Below, piece by piece: positions 23,101-35,610 of a stretch of 64,000 nt of DNA. The notes under the pieces were generated by a model, which made no database searches, was not told the origin of the DNA, and saw only the letters and a program-made list of their open reading frames with translations. Where the stretch lies: positions 38,201,187 through 38,265,186 of the forward strand of contig OW388305.1 in assembly GCA_936450465.1 (NCBI GenBank). Direction: 5' to 3'. Every line of letters starts with the position of its first letter. Within the stretch, counting starts at the first letter, position 1. The translations under genes and the position numbers were made by a program. Source of the DNA: Gibbula magus. Its lineage: Eukaryota > Mollusca > Gastropoda > Trochida > Trochidae.

Positions 23101-26100
23101 CCTCACAATATGCATTATATGATCACGAAAGCTGCATCATACCTCACAATATGCATTATATGATCACGAAAGCTGCATCATACCTCACAATATGCATCAT
23201 GTGATCACGAAAACTGCATCATACCTCACAATATGCATCATATGATCACGAAAACTGCATCATACCTCACAATATGCATTATATGATCACGAAAGCTGCA
23301 TCATACCTCACAATATGCATCATGTGATCACGAAAACTGCATCATACCTCACAAAATGCATCATATGATCACGAAAACTGCATCATACCTCACAATATGC
23401 ATCATGTGATCACGAAACATGCATCATACCTCACAATATGCATTATATGATCACGAAAGCTGCATCATACCTCACAATATGCATCATGTGATCACGAAAG
23501 CTGCATCATACCTCACAATATGCATCATGTGATCACGAAAGCTGCATCATACCTCACAATATGCATCATGTGATCACGAAAACTGCATCATACCTCACAA
23601 TATGCATTATATGATCACGAAAGCTGCATCATACCTCACAATATGCATCATGTGATCACGAAAACTGCATCATACCTCACAATATGCATTATATGATCAC
23701 GAAAGCTGCATCATACCTCACAATATGCATCATGTGATCACGAAAACTGCATCATACCTCACAATATGCATTATATGATCACGAAAGCTGCATCATACCT
23801 CACAATATGCATTATATGATCACGAAAACTGCATCATACCTCACAATATGCATCATGTGATCACGAAACCTGCATCATACCTCACAATATGCATTATATG
23901 ATCACGAAACATGCATCATACCTCACAATATGCATTATATGATCACGAAACATGCATCATACCTCACAATATGCATTATATGATCACGAAAGCTGCATCA
24001 TACCTCACAATATGCATCATGTGATCACGAAAACTGCATCATACCTCACAAAATGCATCATATGATCACGAAAACTGCATCATACCTCACAATATGCATC
24101 ATGTGATCACGAAACATGCATCATACCTCACAATATGCATTATATGATCACGAAAGCTGCATCATACCTCACAATATGCATCATGTGATCACGAAAGCTG
24201 CATCATACCTCACAATATGCATCATGTGATCACGAAAGCTGCATCATACCTCACAATATGCATCATGTGATCACGAAAACTGCATCATACCTCACAATAT
24301 GCATTATATGATCACGAAAGCTGCATCATACCTCACAATATGCATCATGTGATCACGAAAACTGCATCATACCTCACAATATGCATTATATGATCACGAA
24401 AGCTGCATCATACCTCACAATATGCATCATGTGATCACGAAAACTGCATCATACCTCACAATATGCATCATATGATCACGAAAGCTGCATCATACCTCAC
24501 AATATGCATCATATGATCACGAAAGCTGCATCATACCTCACAATATGCATCATGTGATCACGAAAACTGCATCATACCTCACAATATGCATTATATGATC
24601 ACGAAAGCTGCATCATACCTCACAATATGCATCATGTGATCACGAAAACTGCATCATACCTCACAATATGCATTATATGATCACGAAAGCTGCATCATAC
24701 CTCACAATATGCATCATGTGATCACGAAAACTGCATCATACCTCACAATATGCATTATATGATCACGAAAGCTGCATCATACCTCACAATATGCATCATG
24801 TGATCACGAAAACTGCATCATACCTCACAATATGCATTATATGATCACGAAAGCTGCATCATACCTCACAATATGCATTATATGATCACGAAAACTGCAT
24901 CATACCTCACAATATGCATCATGTGATCACGAAACCTGCATCATACCTCACAATATGCATTATATGATCACGAAACATGCATCATACCTCACAATATGCA
25001 TTATATGATCACGAAACATGCATCATACCTCACAATATGCATTATATGATCACGAAAGCTGCATCATACCTCACAATATGCATCATGTGATCACGAAAAC
25101 TGCATCATACCTCACAATATGCATTATATGATCACGAAAGCTGCATCATACCTCACAATATGCATTATATGATCACGAAAGCTGCATCATACCTCACAAT
25201 ATGCATTATATGATCACGAAAACTGCATCATACCTCACAATATGCATTATATGATCACGAAAGCTGCATCATACCTCACAATATGCATTATATGATCACG
25301 AAAGCTGCATCATACCTCACAATATGCATCATGTGATCACGAAAGCTGCATCATACCTCACAATATGCATCATGTGATCACGAAAACTGCATCATACCTC
25401 ACAATATGCATTATATGATCACGAAAACTGCATCATACCTCACAATATGCATTATATGATCACGAAAGCTGCATCATACCTCACAATATGCATCATGTGA
25501 TCACGAAAACTGCATCATACCTCACAATATGCATTATATGATCACGAAAGCTGCATCATACCTCACAATATGCATTATATGATCACGAAAACTGCATCAT
25601 ACCTCACAATATGCATCATGTGATCACGAAAACTGCATCATACCTCACAATATGCATTATATGATCACGAAAGCTGCATCATACCTCACAATATGCATCA
25701 TGTGATCACGAAAACTGCATCATACCTCACAATATGCATTATATGATCACGAAAGCTGCATCATACCTCACAATATGCATTATATGATCACGAAAACTGC
25801 ATCATACCTCACAATATGCATCATGTGATCACGAAACCTGCATCATACCTCACAATATGCATTATATGATCACGAAACATGCATCATACCTCACAATATG
25901 CATTATATGATCACGAAACATGCATCATACCTCACAATATGCATTATATGATCACGAAACATGCATCATACCTCACAATATGCATCATGTGATCACGAAA
26001 GCTGCATCATACCTCACAATATGCATTATATGATCACGAAAACTGCATCATACCTCACAATATGCATCATGTGATCACGAAAGCTGCATCATACCTCACA

Positions 26101-26143
26101 ATATGCATTATATGATCACGAAACATGCATCACACTTCATGCA
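20158..26143. repeat. 41-bp satellite array, ~146 tandem units
   Basis: The 41-bp unit has ATGCAT at positions 1-6, the palindrome GTGATCAC at 10-17 (or ATGATCAC in the alternative form), TGCATCAT at 2-9 and again at 24-31, and an ACCTCACAAT ending. Unit starts stay in register from 20158 to 26103 (145 x 41 bp), so indels are essentially absent. Variation is concentrated at two places: CATCATGTG versus CATTATATG, and GAAAAC versus GAAAGC, with rare GAAACA and GAAACC forms. Shared rare variants reveal higher-order duplications. Confidence 0.97.
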
Positions 26144-26400
26144 CCATGTGATCACGAAACATACATGAACTTAAGCATCATGAGATCACAAAACATGCAT
26201 TATACAATATGCATCATATGATGGCAAACCATACATCGCAATAGGCATCATGTGATCACAAATCATGCATCATATGATCACAAAACATGCATCATATGAT
26301 CACAAAACATGCATCATTCAACATGCATCACAAATCATGCATCATATGATGACAAAACATGCATCATTCAACATGCATCACAAATCATGCCACATGTCCC
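26144..26400. repeat. Degenerate right flank of the 41-bp satellite
   Basis: ATGCATCA, TGATCACAAAACATGC and CATGTGATCAC motifs continue with variable spacing and then fade out. AAACATGCATCATTCAACATG is duplicated at about 26305 and 26357. Confidence 0.8.
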
Positions 26401-26889
26401 ATAAAGCACACTTTAACCCCCTGTTTGTCGGATAAGCTGAGATGAAGGAACACACCTACACAACTGCTGCCTGTAACACCTGGTTTCCACTTGCCGGCGT
26501 CTCAGGTATACTGTTTAAGGATCAGCGCCTCACACAAACACATGGGCGTACAACTATCTGGACAAAAGACGAAGCTATTTCAAACTGTGATTTGAATTAA
26601 AAAACAACTTAAACTGTCCTCCCACACAAGATTGACATGTAAGTGAAAACTTGATTAGGTCGACCCTTACAACATGTTTAGAATCAATAAATCAGAGTTT
26701 AGTTTAAAGACTTTCTACTCGGTAAAACAACTAAACCTTCTCAAAGGGGTGTCTTTGAAGAGCATACATGTATGCAGAGATGCATATCTCAATATCCAAG
26801 GAGAAAACATAATTGTCCCAAATATTTACTTGAGGGTATATTTTGTATCAAGTTACCCCCTATAGTAATTGACGTATTTTGGGGTTCTA

Positions 26890-27112
26890 CCGAACTTCCC
26901 CCGCAATGCATAACTTGCACCAGTCTACATCACTGGCTTGTTTAAGCCTTGCTGCATTTCTTTTACTTTTATGTGCTAGTGTAGCAGTGCAGACTACGAA
27001 GGTCAGGTTCATCTCGCCGTTACGCTTGCACAGAAAATAGAGGAAATGCAGCAATGCTTAAATTATCCAGTGATGGCGCGATTTATGAGTTGTGAGGGAA
27101 GTTGGTTTTGTG
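26890..27112. repeat. Long imperfect palindrome
   Basis: Arms of ~100 bp: AACTTCCCCCGCAATGCATA through ACTGG and TTGCTGCATTTC, pairing with GAAATGCAGCAATGC through CCAGT and GAGGGAAGTT, around a ~55-bp centre. Probably a MITE of fold-back type. No target duplication found. Confidence 0.55.
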
Positions 27113-27559
27113 CAAGGTTATATACTTTTTGATGAAATGACAAAGAGACATGACTAATGTGTTCGCAAACGGCTGCATTAGAAATATACTAATAGTATAC
27201 AGAACAGTTTAAAACATCAATAGTAAAAATTATGCCTTTACTAAATACCTCATGCAAATCAAAGAACGCTTCTCTCTTTAATTTGCTGAGCTTACGTAAT
27301 AACATCTTTCCAGCGTTAAAGAAATCATAGTTATTAACGCTTCCTTTATGGTATCCATTACTAATTTTACTAAACGAGTTTCAATTACCTAATGTATTTT
27401 ATGTTAGCGTCTCTATCAATTTCTTGGTACTTAGTTCAAGGGTACGTTTTAGTTAAAAGAAAACGTTGTAGGTTTAGCAAATGTTGTACTTAATAACAAT
27501 TTGTCAGAAGTCTGAATTATTAGAATTATCAGCATACATGTTTAGTATTCACAATATCC
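27113..27559. other. No gene or repeat recognised
   Basis: AT-rich sequence without convincing structure. Confidence 0.35.
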
Positions 27560-28065
27560 GCTTTATTACACGGTGTTAAACTGAAGTACAAAATAAAGTG
27601 CATACCTCAGTTGGTTTTATCATATGTATGATTTTTAATTACAAAATTCTTGAGTTTTCGACGTCTTACCCAAAAACTGAAGAGAGCAGGCGTTTAGCCA
27701 TCAGTAAAAGAACACTTCTACATGGGTTTTAATTTTAAAAAAATTCCATTTTAAATTTATAAATTCTTCCAAAATTAATTTGTATTAAAAAACAACTGTT
27801 CATAGATATAAGACATCGTCTATGTGAAAATCGATAGATGTGTCTCACATACATTCACAACATGATAGGGGTCATGTTGGTGTAAATTTCATTTCTTACC
27901 CCTGTTTACATAAAACAAAGATTTTCTAAATAAAAATTAACCAGTCGCAAATTAATTCCTTCAAACTACAGTATATATGTGTTATTGTAATCGTGCCATA
28001 ATCAAATGCATATTCTTTTCTTTTAACATATTGAATTAATCGTAACGGACTGTGTGTACAACCTT
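27560..28065 (-). repeat. Interspersed repeat family D, inverted copy
   Basis: The reverse complement aligns to 31010-31550. GGGGTCATGTTGGTGTAAAT and ATAATCAAATGCATAT are readable landmarks. The terminal border is eroded. Confidence 0.6.
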
Positions 28066-28176
28066 TCGTATATATTTTTGATAAATAACTTGTTTTCCTT
28101 CTCTCTAGAGAATTGTATTTCCTTCCTTTTTTCTTCCCGTTGTGGCTACTTTGAAAATATAAATTACTTATTTCAT

Positions 28177-28555
28177 TTAAAGGGGCAGTGGCACGTTTTT
28201 TTCGCCTAAATATGTCGATGAAATGTATTTGAAAATAATGTCACCAATAGTAAAACACCCTTCTCTCTTCGGAAAATCAAGTTAAAATGAGTGTACATGG
28301 TTCGGTAAAGTCATGGGCATCGTTTTTGTAATTCGAAATAATAAATTGTGTTCACAATAAAATGGCAGCCATGCAATTTTTGCTTTAAACGCAACATCAT
28401 TCTTACCACTACGGATATTTGGTTTGTGTGATAAGATGTTTTATTTTCTAAATTAAACATAAATGATTAAAGTAGATTTAAATGACATGAACTATAATTA
28501 TAAATGGGAAATTTGAAAAAATAAATTTTGCAAAAAAGTGCTACCGCCCCTTTAA
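28177..28555 (+). mobile_element. MITE, family C, full-length copy
   Basis: Ends TTAAAGGGGCAGTGGCACGT and, inverted, TTAAAGGGGCGGTAGCACTT. The interior has GTAAAACACCCTTCTC, ACAATAAAATGG and CACTACGGATA. Other copies are at 36934, 54328 (inverted), 61913 and 63219, with fragments at 9757. Confidence 0.8.
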
Positions 28556-29607
28556 TATGGACACGACTATTATGATGCACGTCAATATTGTACCTATGTA
28601 ATGTTCCTATGTAAGTAAAATATACACTATGCGTATGTTACCAACACGTTTCCAAAGGTATGACAAAACGCAAGGAAATGTCTTTTTAATGACTTGTCAA
28701 TAAATATTTGGAAAATTATCTAAATTTTTATGAAAGGTTTTATGTTAATAACTGAAATAAAAGTTGACATTGTTACTCAAGTCAAATCTTCCCACATGAC
28801 CTCTGTTACAATGCTTTCTCAAACTAAAACCAAATTTGTAACATATTATCGACCTTATTACTTTCCAAATGAATCAAAAATCGTCTTGTCGCCTTTTGTT
28901 AGTTTTGTTCTATTAGAGACTTATGCTCACCGCATGAGTGAAGTTATTATCGTTCTATGGCGCATGTTCGGAAAACTGATAGCCCCACACAATTTTCATC
29001 TTCAGATTCAGGTTCTTATCGGTCGCACAGGAAAACACCTGCATTGCAAAATAGGTTATGTAGGAAGACAGGTCTTGGTTACATCTGTGTAGAGCTATAG
29101 AAGAAGTTTTGTTGAAATATGCATCCTTCAGTACACATTATTTTATTGGGATGCTATTCAAACATCACACTGACACCAACGAGTTACTGCTTTAACACCA
29201 TACTCTCACAACCTCTATCGCGGCATTCACGATCTTCTCACGGAGCTCGTGTATTATCTTCCCAAGCACTTCACAACATACCTGCGTTAAAGCTATTGTA
29301 TCGAGTCTGTTTGGATAATCTACTATGATAACATGTTCGCCACTTATCACATGCACTCGCTCCTTAATTTAAACGACAATTGCTATGTAAATTCTCGTGA
29401 GTCCACATTCGTTGGTCTATCGTCTCTAAGTGGAGGACACACCTTCGTTGATACAATATTATCTCACAAATAAAATTCTGGCGACTGCGCTCTTTAAGCT
29501 GAACTTTCCTCTACCAGACTATGATTTAGGAAAGAGTAAATCTGCTGTTAGTCCTTGAACAATAATGGGCATATTTACTTAGACATTAGGAATTCGTATG
29601 TTGGGCT
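28556..29607. other. No gene recognised
   Basis: A 120-codon open frame at 28730-29092 has an internal-looking Met start, no recognisable domain and no supporting exon context; I leave it uncalled. Confidence 0.4.
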
Positions 29608-29965
29608 AAGGCCAAAAAAAAGAAGAATTTGTTTCTGGTGTCCGCCCGCATCAGTTTCAAACCCACGCCTCAGGTCTTTTTTTCTAGGTTTTCAAAAGTA
29701 AGGGGCAGATAACTGTAATTTTTTAGCCTCAGAAAACATTGAACATAGAAAATGTTACTCGTTTCTTTTGAGATGGAGTGTAGGGGTGAGATTATTGACT
29801 GTTTGGAATAGTAACATATATATTATGAGGGTTAGTGCTTTATTTATATAAATAATTGTATAAATTTTGTTTGTTTAACTCTTCTTTCAAAATAAAGAAA
29901 AATGTCGTAAAAAACAAATCGCGTCATCGCATCATTTTTGTCAGTATGTAAAGACCAGAATTTTT
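29608..29965 (+). repeat. Interspersed repeat family H, copy 2
   Basis: Same order of landmarks as 13895-14245, with a ~45-bp extra segment near 29680-29725 and TATTGACTG in place of TATTGACCA. Confidence 0.65.
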
Positions 29966-30169
29966 TTAAGGGCTAAACGTGCATGTGCCGAGGTGTCTAT
30001 TATATTAGTCTTTGAGAGGTAATGGGTCTATTTACTTAGACATAATTAATTCAGATGTTGGGCTTAGATACGCATGAGACGAGGTGTCTCAACGTGATGG
30101 GTGACACTTGACGAGAACAATGTTTCGTTGTGATGGAGAATCTAACAAAATGAATGTTTCCAGAAAGAG

Positions 30170-30475
30170 GTGAGGTGAGGTGAGTTGGGGTTTAACGCCG
30201 CTTTCAAGAGTATTTCACTTATATCGCGGCTGCTAGTATTATGGCAGGGAGAAAGCCCGCAACGCCATGTGGCTATGCTTTGCGGTGAAACCTGCGAGCA
30301 TCGGCTTGAACTAGCGAACCATGGGTGGTACTACGCTGAAATTCAGTGTAGCATTGTACCCAAACCTTACTGCGTGTAGAATAGTTCTCTACTGCAGACA
30401 AAGTTGCCGTGCCCCTGGCGGGATTCGAACCCCGGACCTCTTGATCCGAAGCCGAACGCGATTACCATTTCCAGA
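30170..30475 (-). repeat. tRNA-derived SINE, main family, full-length, antisense
   Basis: Read on the minus strand it starts with a tRNA-like head (B box inverse GGGATTCGAACCCC at 30420-30433) and ends in CTCACCTCACCTC. The body contains GAGAAAGCCCGCAACGCCAT and CTGCGTGTAGAATAGTTCTC. Confidence 0.8.
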
Positions 30476-31009
30476 AAGAATTACGATTCTGGTTAAACAC
30501 TGTCTTGAACCTTCATATACACAATCTTACACATACGCATCTTATATACACATATAAAATACACCTATGTCAGTGAACAAAACTGCCACTTATGGAAATT
30601 AATGTTAACGCGTAATACTGTGAAATGCGAGAGAGGGCTCTAACTAAATGGTTACAGTAATACATTGCGCAAACGTGAGTTTGTACCGCAACCATCATCT
30701 ACATCGACTGAGTTCTGCCTCAAAGTAGACTTCTCTTCAAAAGCTTAGACCCACCTCTGCGGGGATCAACAACAACCCATCTTGATATTTGTAAGAGTGT
30801 TCGACGTCTTTCAATCGCCATGTTCATGCAGTTCCCTTTTGGACACCTTGCTTGTGCATCAAAACTTGTCTATGACTTGTCTATTAAAAAAATCATTTTA
30901 CATCGTTTTTAAAAAATGTCACAACTGACCTCCAGTTGACAAATTGTTCTTACTTACTCTGCTATATGTGAGATAACGTCCTATTAGAACATGCTACCTC
31001 GACACGTGG
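30476..31009. other. No gene or repeat recognised
   Basis: Nothing convincing seen on either strand. Confidence 0.35.
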
Positions 31010-31550
31010 TAGTACACTATCGGTCAAAAGAAAGTACCCAGTTGGTTTCAATTAATTCAATATTTAAAAGAAATCAGATGTATTTGACTATAGCACGACA
31101 TAATAATACTTATCTGCAGTAGTGTGAATGAATTATTTGGTGATTGTGGTTAAATTTTAGTTAAAATATCAGGTGACTGAAGACAGGGGTAAGAAATGAA
31201 ATTTACACCAACATGACCCGTACCATATTTAAAATGTTGTACATGTAAACGTGTGCAGAATCAGGCACAATTATTAATGTTCACATAGAATAAGTCATAT
31301 ATGTCGATGAACAGTTGTGTATCATCAAACATATTTTTTGCAGGAATTTAAAATTTCATTTAAAAAAACAAAACAAAAAAATGTAGAATTCTGAAGTATT
31401 CTTCGACTGCTGAATAAACACCTGTACATGTACTTTTCAGTTTTATATTATGACGTCGAAAACTTGAGTATTTGCAATTGAAAATCATATGATAAAAGCA
31501 ACACAAGTGAGTACTTTCTTTTGCCAGGCAGTTTATATTTACCAAATGTG
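31010..31550 (+). repeat. Interspersed repeat family D, best copy, with Tc1/mariner-like left end
   Basis: Begins TACACTATCGGTCAAAAGAA and then follows the copies at 183 and 37373. The left terminus resembles the ends at 35025, 39566 and 60135. Confidence 0.65.
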
Positions 31551-32139
31551 TAAAAGTATATAATTTTAAACACTTTATTTAACATACGTGTAGTGTGAGT
31601 AGAACATCATTGGTTGTCGAAAGAACACCCGGCGAAGTACATCATTAGGTTATTTTATTTAATTGCTGTCAATATTTGAACGAAATTGTTTTAGACAAGA
31701 GGATATTTTAGTTTATCAGAGGTTATAACATTTATGAAAGTTTAACACATTTTGTATTTTGTTGGGTAGGGTTGCAACTTGCGTGTGAGTGAGGCTTTAA
31801 ATCAATTGACGATCTGGTTACCACTTACATGATTTTATTCTGTAATGTTTTATGACGGTTTCCTGGTGAAAATAAGATTGATCTGATATAAACTTTAGAA
31901 TTCTTTCACGAAAAAACTGACACCTTTGCTGACACGCACAAGACGGATAGTTTTCATGAATCAAACCGAATGACGTTGTTAACATCGTCACTATTTTTCA
32001 ATTGCATACACTTGACATTGTCAATCATGTTGTCAACTTTCAGCATTTGTCAAGTGTACGCCGTGACGTATCGTTAATGATAGTCGCGCGCTGTAAAATA
32101 CCCGAAAAAGTGTACACCAGCGTACATCAGAGTACACCA
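31551..32139. other. No gene or repeat recognised
   Basis: AT-rich DNA; a direct repeat AGCGTACATCAGAGTACACC near 32118 is too small to classify. Confidence 0.35.
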
Positions 32140-32400
32140 TGATGAGATGAGGTTAGGTAATAACTAAGGCCGCTTTCAAGAGTATTTCACTTATATCACG
32201 GCTACGAATGTTATGGCAGGGAGAAATCCCTCAACGTCATTTCGGCTATGCATTGCGATGAAACTTGCGAGCACGGCTAGCGAACCATGGGTGCTGAAAT
32301 TCAGTGTAACATTGCACCCAAACCTTACTGCATGTAGAACAGTTCTCTACTGCAGACAAAGTTGAGTCGGACGCGTTAACCACCGCACTATCCCGCCATG
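32140..32400 (-). repeat. tRNA-derived SINE, main family, diverged, antisense
   Basis: GCCGCTTTCAAGAGTATTTC, GGCAGGGAGAAATCCC, GCGAACCATGGGTG and the TCTACTGCAGACAAAGTTG block are in the same order as 30170-30475. The B box is damaged. Confidence 0.7.
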
Positions 32401-32689
32401 ATGTATAGATCGTTAATGACACAAATGCTGTCATAACACACAAGCCGGTTCGCTCTGTTATAACGGCGCCAGCTACTGTCAACGTGGTATGGTGTCACGC
32501 ACACTACACGATGATGTGCAGATCATTAATAAACGTCAATCTCTGAGGACAGACACTCTCATATTGTCACATCAGGTGTGATTGTTTCACATTGCGTTCA
32601 CTTCCATACTCAATTGTACTGCTGAGTGAACAGAGGCACACTTTGAACTAGAAGGTGTTTTTACATTAAAAACAGATGTCTCCCCCTTC

Positions 32690-33075
32690 CCCAAATTGTC
32701 AAAACTGTTGCCATGGAAACATTTTTTAGAAAAAGGTTCAAACACCCAAAAGGCACATCTGCATGATATGAGGAGTCAGTATACCACATTTGGTAAGGAG
32801 ATGTCAACTAGTTTTAGAGGTATGCTCCGGAAACAAACACTACCCTTCAATAGACAAAGTTTTGTAACCATGGAAACTAAAAAAGAAATTAAAAAGAAGC
32901 TGAAACCCCCAAAAGGCATATCTACATGATATGGGGAGGTTGTATACCAACTTTGGTGAAGATTGGTCAGGTAGTTTTAGAGGTATGCTCCGGAAACAAT
33001 GGGAACGCTGACGCAGACGCCAACGCCAACGACAACGCCGACGCCGACGCCGACTGAAACTCAACCAAAAACAAT
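32690..33075 (+). repeat. Internally duplicated repeat with (GACGCC)n tail
   Basis: A ~170-bp module occurs twice, each ending TTTTAGAGGTATGCTCCGGA (32811 and 32976). The second is followed by a GACGCCAACGCC-type hexamer run to about 33051. Open frames through the hexamer run are artefacts. Confidence 0.65.
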
Positions 33076-33651
33076 ATGTCTCCCGAATCTTCTGGGGGAG
33101 ACACTTGCCCAAGGTAACACCGCAAGTCTTCACAACTCATGTCTCTGTGTGGGACAGGGAACCAACCCTTCAAATTATCCGGCAAAATTAATGAAACGGG
33201 TCACCCACCCATTCGGCGAGCCGCGCTGATTCTTGCTCAACCTCGCTGATAGCGGTCAACTGAGCTATGCACAGGATCACGTGTTCTCCCAGCAGAACGA
33301 ATGGGTAACTGGTAATGTTGTTTTGGAGGTAGCTTTCCAGAGACATGTATATGTATCAGCTTGGTTTAGACCAGGGATTTATTGTTGGTAGCGCTATAAG
33401 CATGGACTAAAGGGTGGGAAAATGCGCCTAAAAATATATTCATATTTAAAAAAACCCTAGTGGCTCTGCAATTGCGAACTCCCTGTTCCTACTGTTCTGT
33501 AATGCTTTTTCTGTCTTCGTATTCAACATAAAAAGAGATGAAAGCTCTATGAAAATAAAACCGAAAATGGTATTTACAATAACTCTATATTAAGACAAAA
33601 ATTAGAAGATGTCCAAATTATTTATATTATATTATATATATTAATTATATT
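33076..33651. other. No gene recognised
   Basis: Apart from the end of the preceding repeat, no exon or repeat is evident. Confidence 0.35.
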
Positions 33652-34000
33652 TTTACAATACCCAATATTGACACCAAATATAAATGAGAGAAAATTACAA
33701 CTATTTTCAAAACTTTTGAAATATATGATATTGAGTTTTTTGAAAATAAGCCTTTTAAAGAAATACAATTACATGAAAAAACAAACGAAAAGGTTTAACA
33801 ATACCCCTGTATTGATACCAAATATAAATGAGAGAAAATTTCAGTATTTTATTTTGTTCTGGAAATATATTGAGTTCTTTGATCAGAAAAAATGCCTTTT
33901 AAAGAAATACAAGTACATAAACAAGTACGAAAATGATTTTTACAAACCCTTTTATTGATACTAAATATTAATGAGAGAACATTTCAGCATTCTTCATATA
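33652..34000. repeat. ~145-bp tandem duplication, about 2.3 copies
   Basis: AAATATAAATGAGAGAAAAT occurs at about 33674 and 33819 and, diverged, at about 33963. CCTTTTAAAGAAATACAA follows in the first two units. The 96-codon open frame across it reflects the repeat rather than a gene. Confidence 0.75.
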
Positions 34001-34159
34001 TGTAATATCGACCAAAAGAAACGCCTACCGGATATCTAGAAAAACTAAAATGGACAATTTAGCAATATTATAGCATTATGAAGTAGCACCATTTCTACCA
34101 TTCTCCTCCCACATAGGCTGCTCCCTGCTTCCTCTGTTCTTTTGCGCTTGAAATCGAGA

Positions 34160-35025
34160 GGAGAAGCAAACTCACCTAGCGGAGGAAAACGGAACCTCAT
34201 AAACTCACGGGCCAATTTTTTTTATAGGTACAACAACGCAAGATATTTTAATCAACGAGTGATGAATACGATTGAAACATAGTTACACCATGTCTCTAAA
34301 AGCAAACTAACTGTGTCTGTAAATTCTGAAAAACACTGTTTTTTAAAAATCGTCGTTATAGAATCTCCTTAACCAGACGAGATAGGGGAGTGAATATGGC
34401 TTTCAGGCTTGTTTTGGACGTCCTACAGCAACGATGCGTCATTGATTTAAAGACAAAGGAAGTGCATTATGTCCATACCATCTTGTACTAACATAATTTC
34501 CATATTTCATAAAATTTGACCTTAAATACCCAAACTTATTTCCCAAAATACCTTTTGAAATAGCTATTTCAGCACCCTATGTGTGCTTGAACAGGTATAA
34601 CATATTAAGTATCATACTCTCATGAATTAAATTGTGTATATCTCTTAACGAGATATATCCTCATCACAAACATTCAAAACCGAGTTTATTCGGCAGAAAT
34701 ATGTTGTGTTTGACTCTGTTGAAAAGAAGATATACTTTCTTTCGCCCGTGAGTTTACTTTATCACTGCTTCTTAACCAATGAAAACTCATCTTTCAGAGG
34801 CCACGTCGACCGAGTGACTTCAAAGATCTAGACATTTTACTCTTCAGGATCTTTCTCATTAGCATATGTCCTTCGAATCACATTTCCCCACGATTTCAGC
34901 GGACTTTCATATTAGTTATTGTTTCAGCATAACGTGGAGATCACCATTAATTATATTTCAGAAATTAACTCACCTTTCATTTTAAGGACACCCAAGTAAG
35001 CGTTTATTTTGGCCGACAGTGTATT
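34160..35025 (+). repeat. Repeat family F copy interrupted by an inserted element
   Basis: Blocks before 34200 and after 34757 match 3605-3800 in inverse. The 34890-34970 part also matches 60845-60940. The right border reads, inverted, TACACTGTCGGCCAAAATAA, like a Tc1/mariner-type terminus. Confidence 0.55.
34200..34757. mobile_element. Element E inserted in repeat F
   Basis: Bounded by AAACTCACGGGC and GCCCGTGAGTTT inverted ends. The interior 34415-34700 aligns with 55170-55445 (GCAACGATGC, ACATAATTTCCATATTTCAT, GAGATATATCCTCATCACA). The uninterrupted site at 3605-3800 supports insertion. Confidence 0.6.
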
Positions 35026-35227
35026 TAGTTCTTTGATGAAGAAAATATGCCTTTTATCACGCTATGATGAACAAGAGGCAGACAATAAAGACCAGATCCT
35101 CGTTAAATTGATGAAGCACTTTGAGACGCTGCTTCCGCCTTCAGTGATCGATGTTTGACAGAAAACCTACCTTTATTACTTGCTTCTGTAATCATCCAAA
35201 TATATAATTGGCCTCCTCTGTATGAAT

Positions 35228-35600
35228 CACAGAGCACAAAGCATATACCCTTGGCTACTCCTGAAAATGTGCATGTTAAAATTGAAAGACATTGATGAAC
35301 TCACGTATTTAATTATTTATAGTTGAACAATTTAGAAATTTTAATCTTCGAAGAAGTGAATTCATTTCAGTTAAAATGGTTGTGATGGCTCTGTGTGAAT
35401 CACTTTGTGAATTACGACCCGATGAGAGTGAGCAAAAGGCATACATTGCACACCCTTGGCCTCTCTTGAAAATGTGAATGTTAAAATTGAAAGATTTTGG
35501 TGAACCCACGGATTGAATTTTTGAGCGGATTGAACAATTTAGAGATGTTTAGCTTCGAAAAATTAGTTAATTCATTTGAAATGGTTGTAATGACTGGAAA
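35228..35600. repeat. ~200-bp direct duplication
   Basis: CCTTGG...GAAAATGTG, ATGTTAAAATTGAAAGA, GAACAATTTAGA and TTAATTCATTT-type blocks occur twice in the same order (about 35230-35410 and 35400-35600). Confidence 0.65.
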
Positions 35601-35610
35601 TACATCAATA

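Noticed and set aside
20158..26143. CRISPR array
   Set aside because: There is no repeat/spacer alternation: the whole 41-bp unit is repeated. The context is eukaryotic and no cas gene is present.
28730..29092. 120-codon frame
   Set aside because: No domain, no Kozak-like start, AT-rich codon use, and no neighbouring exon that joins in phase.
30405..30475. Functional tRNA gene on the minus strand
   Set aside because: It is the tRNA-derived head of the antisense SINE.
32840..33229. Overlapping frames rich in Arg, Ala or Thr-Pro
   Set aside because: They are translations of the (GACGCC)n run.
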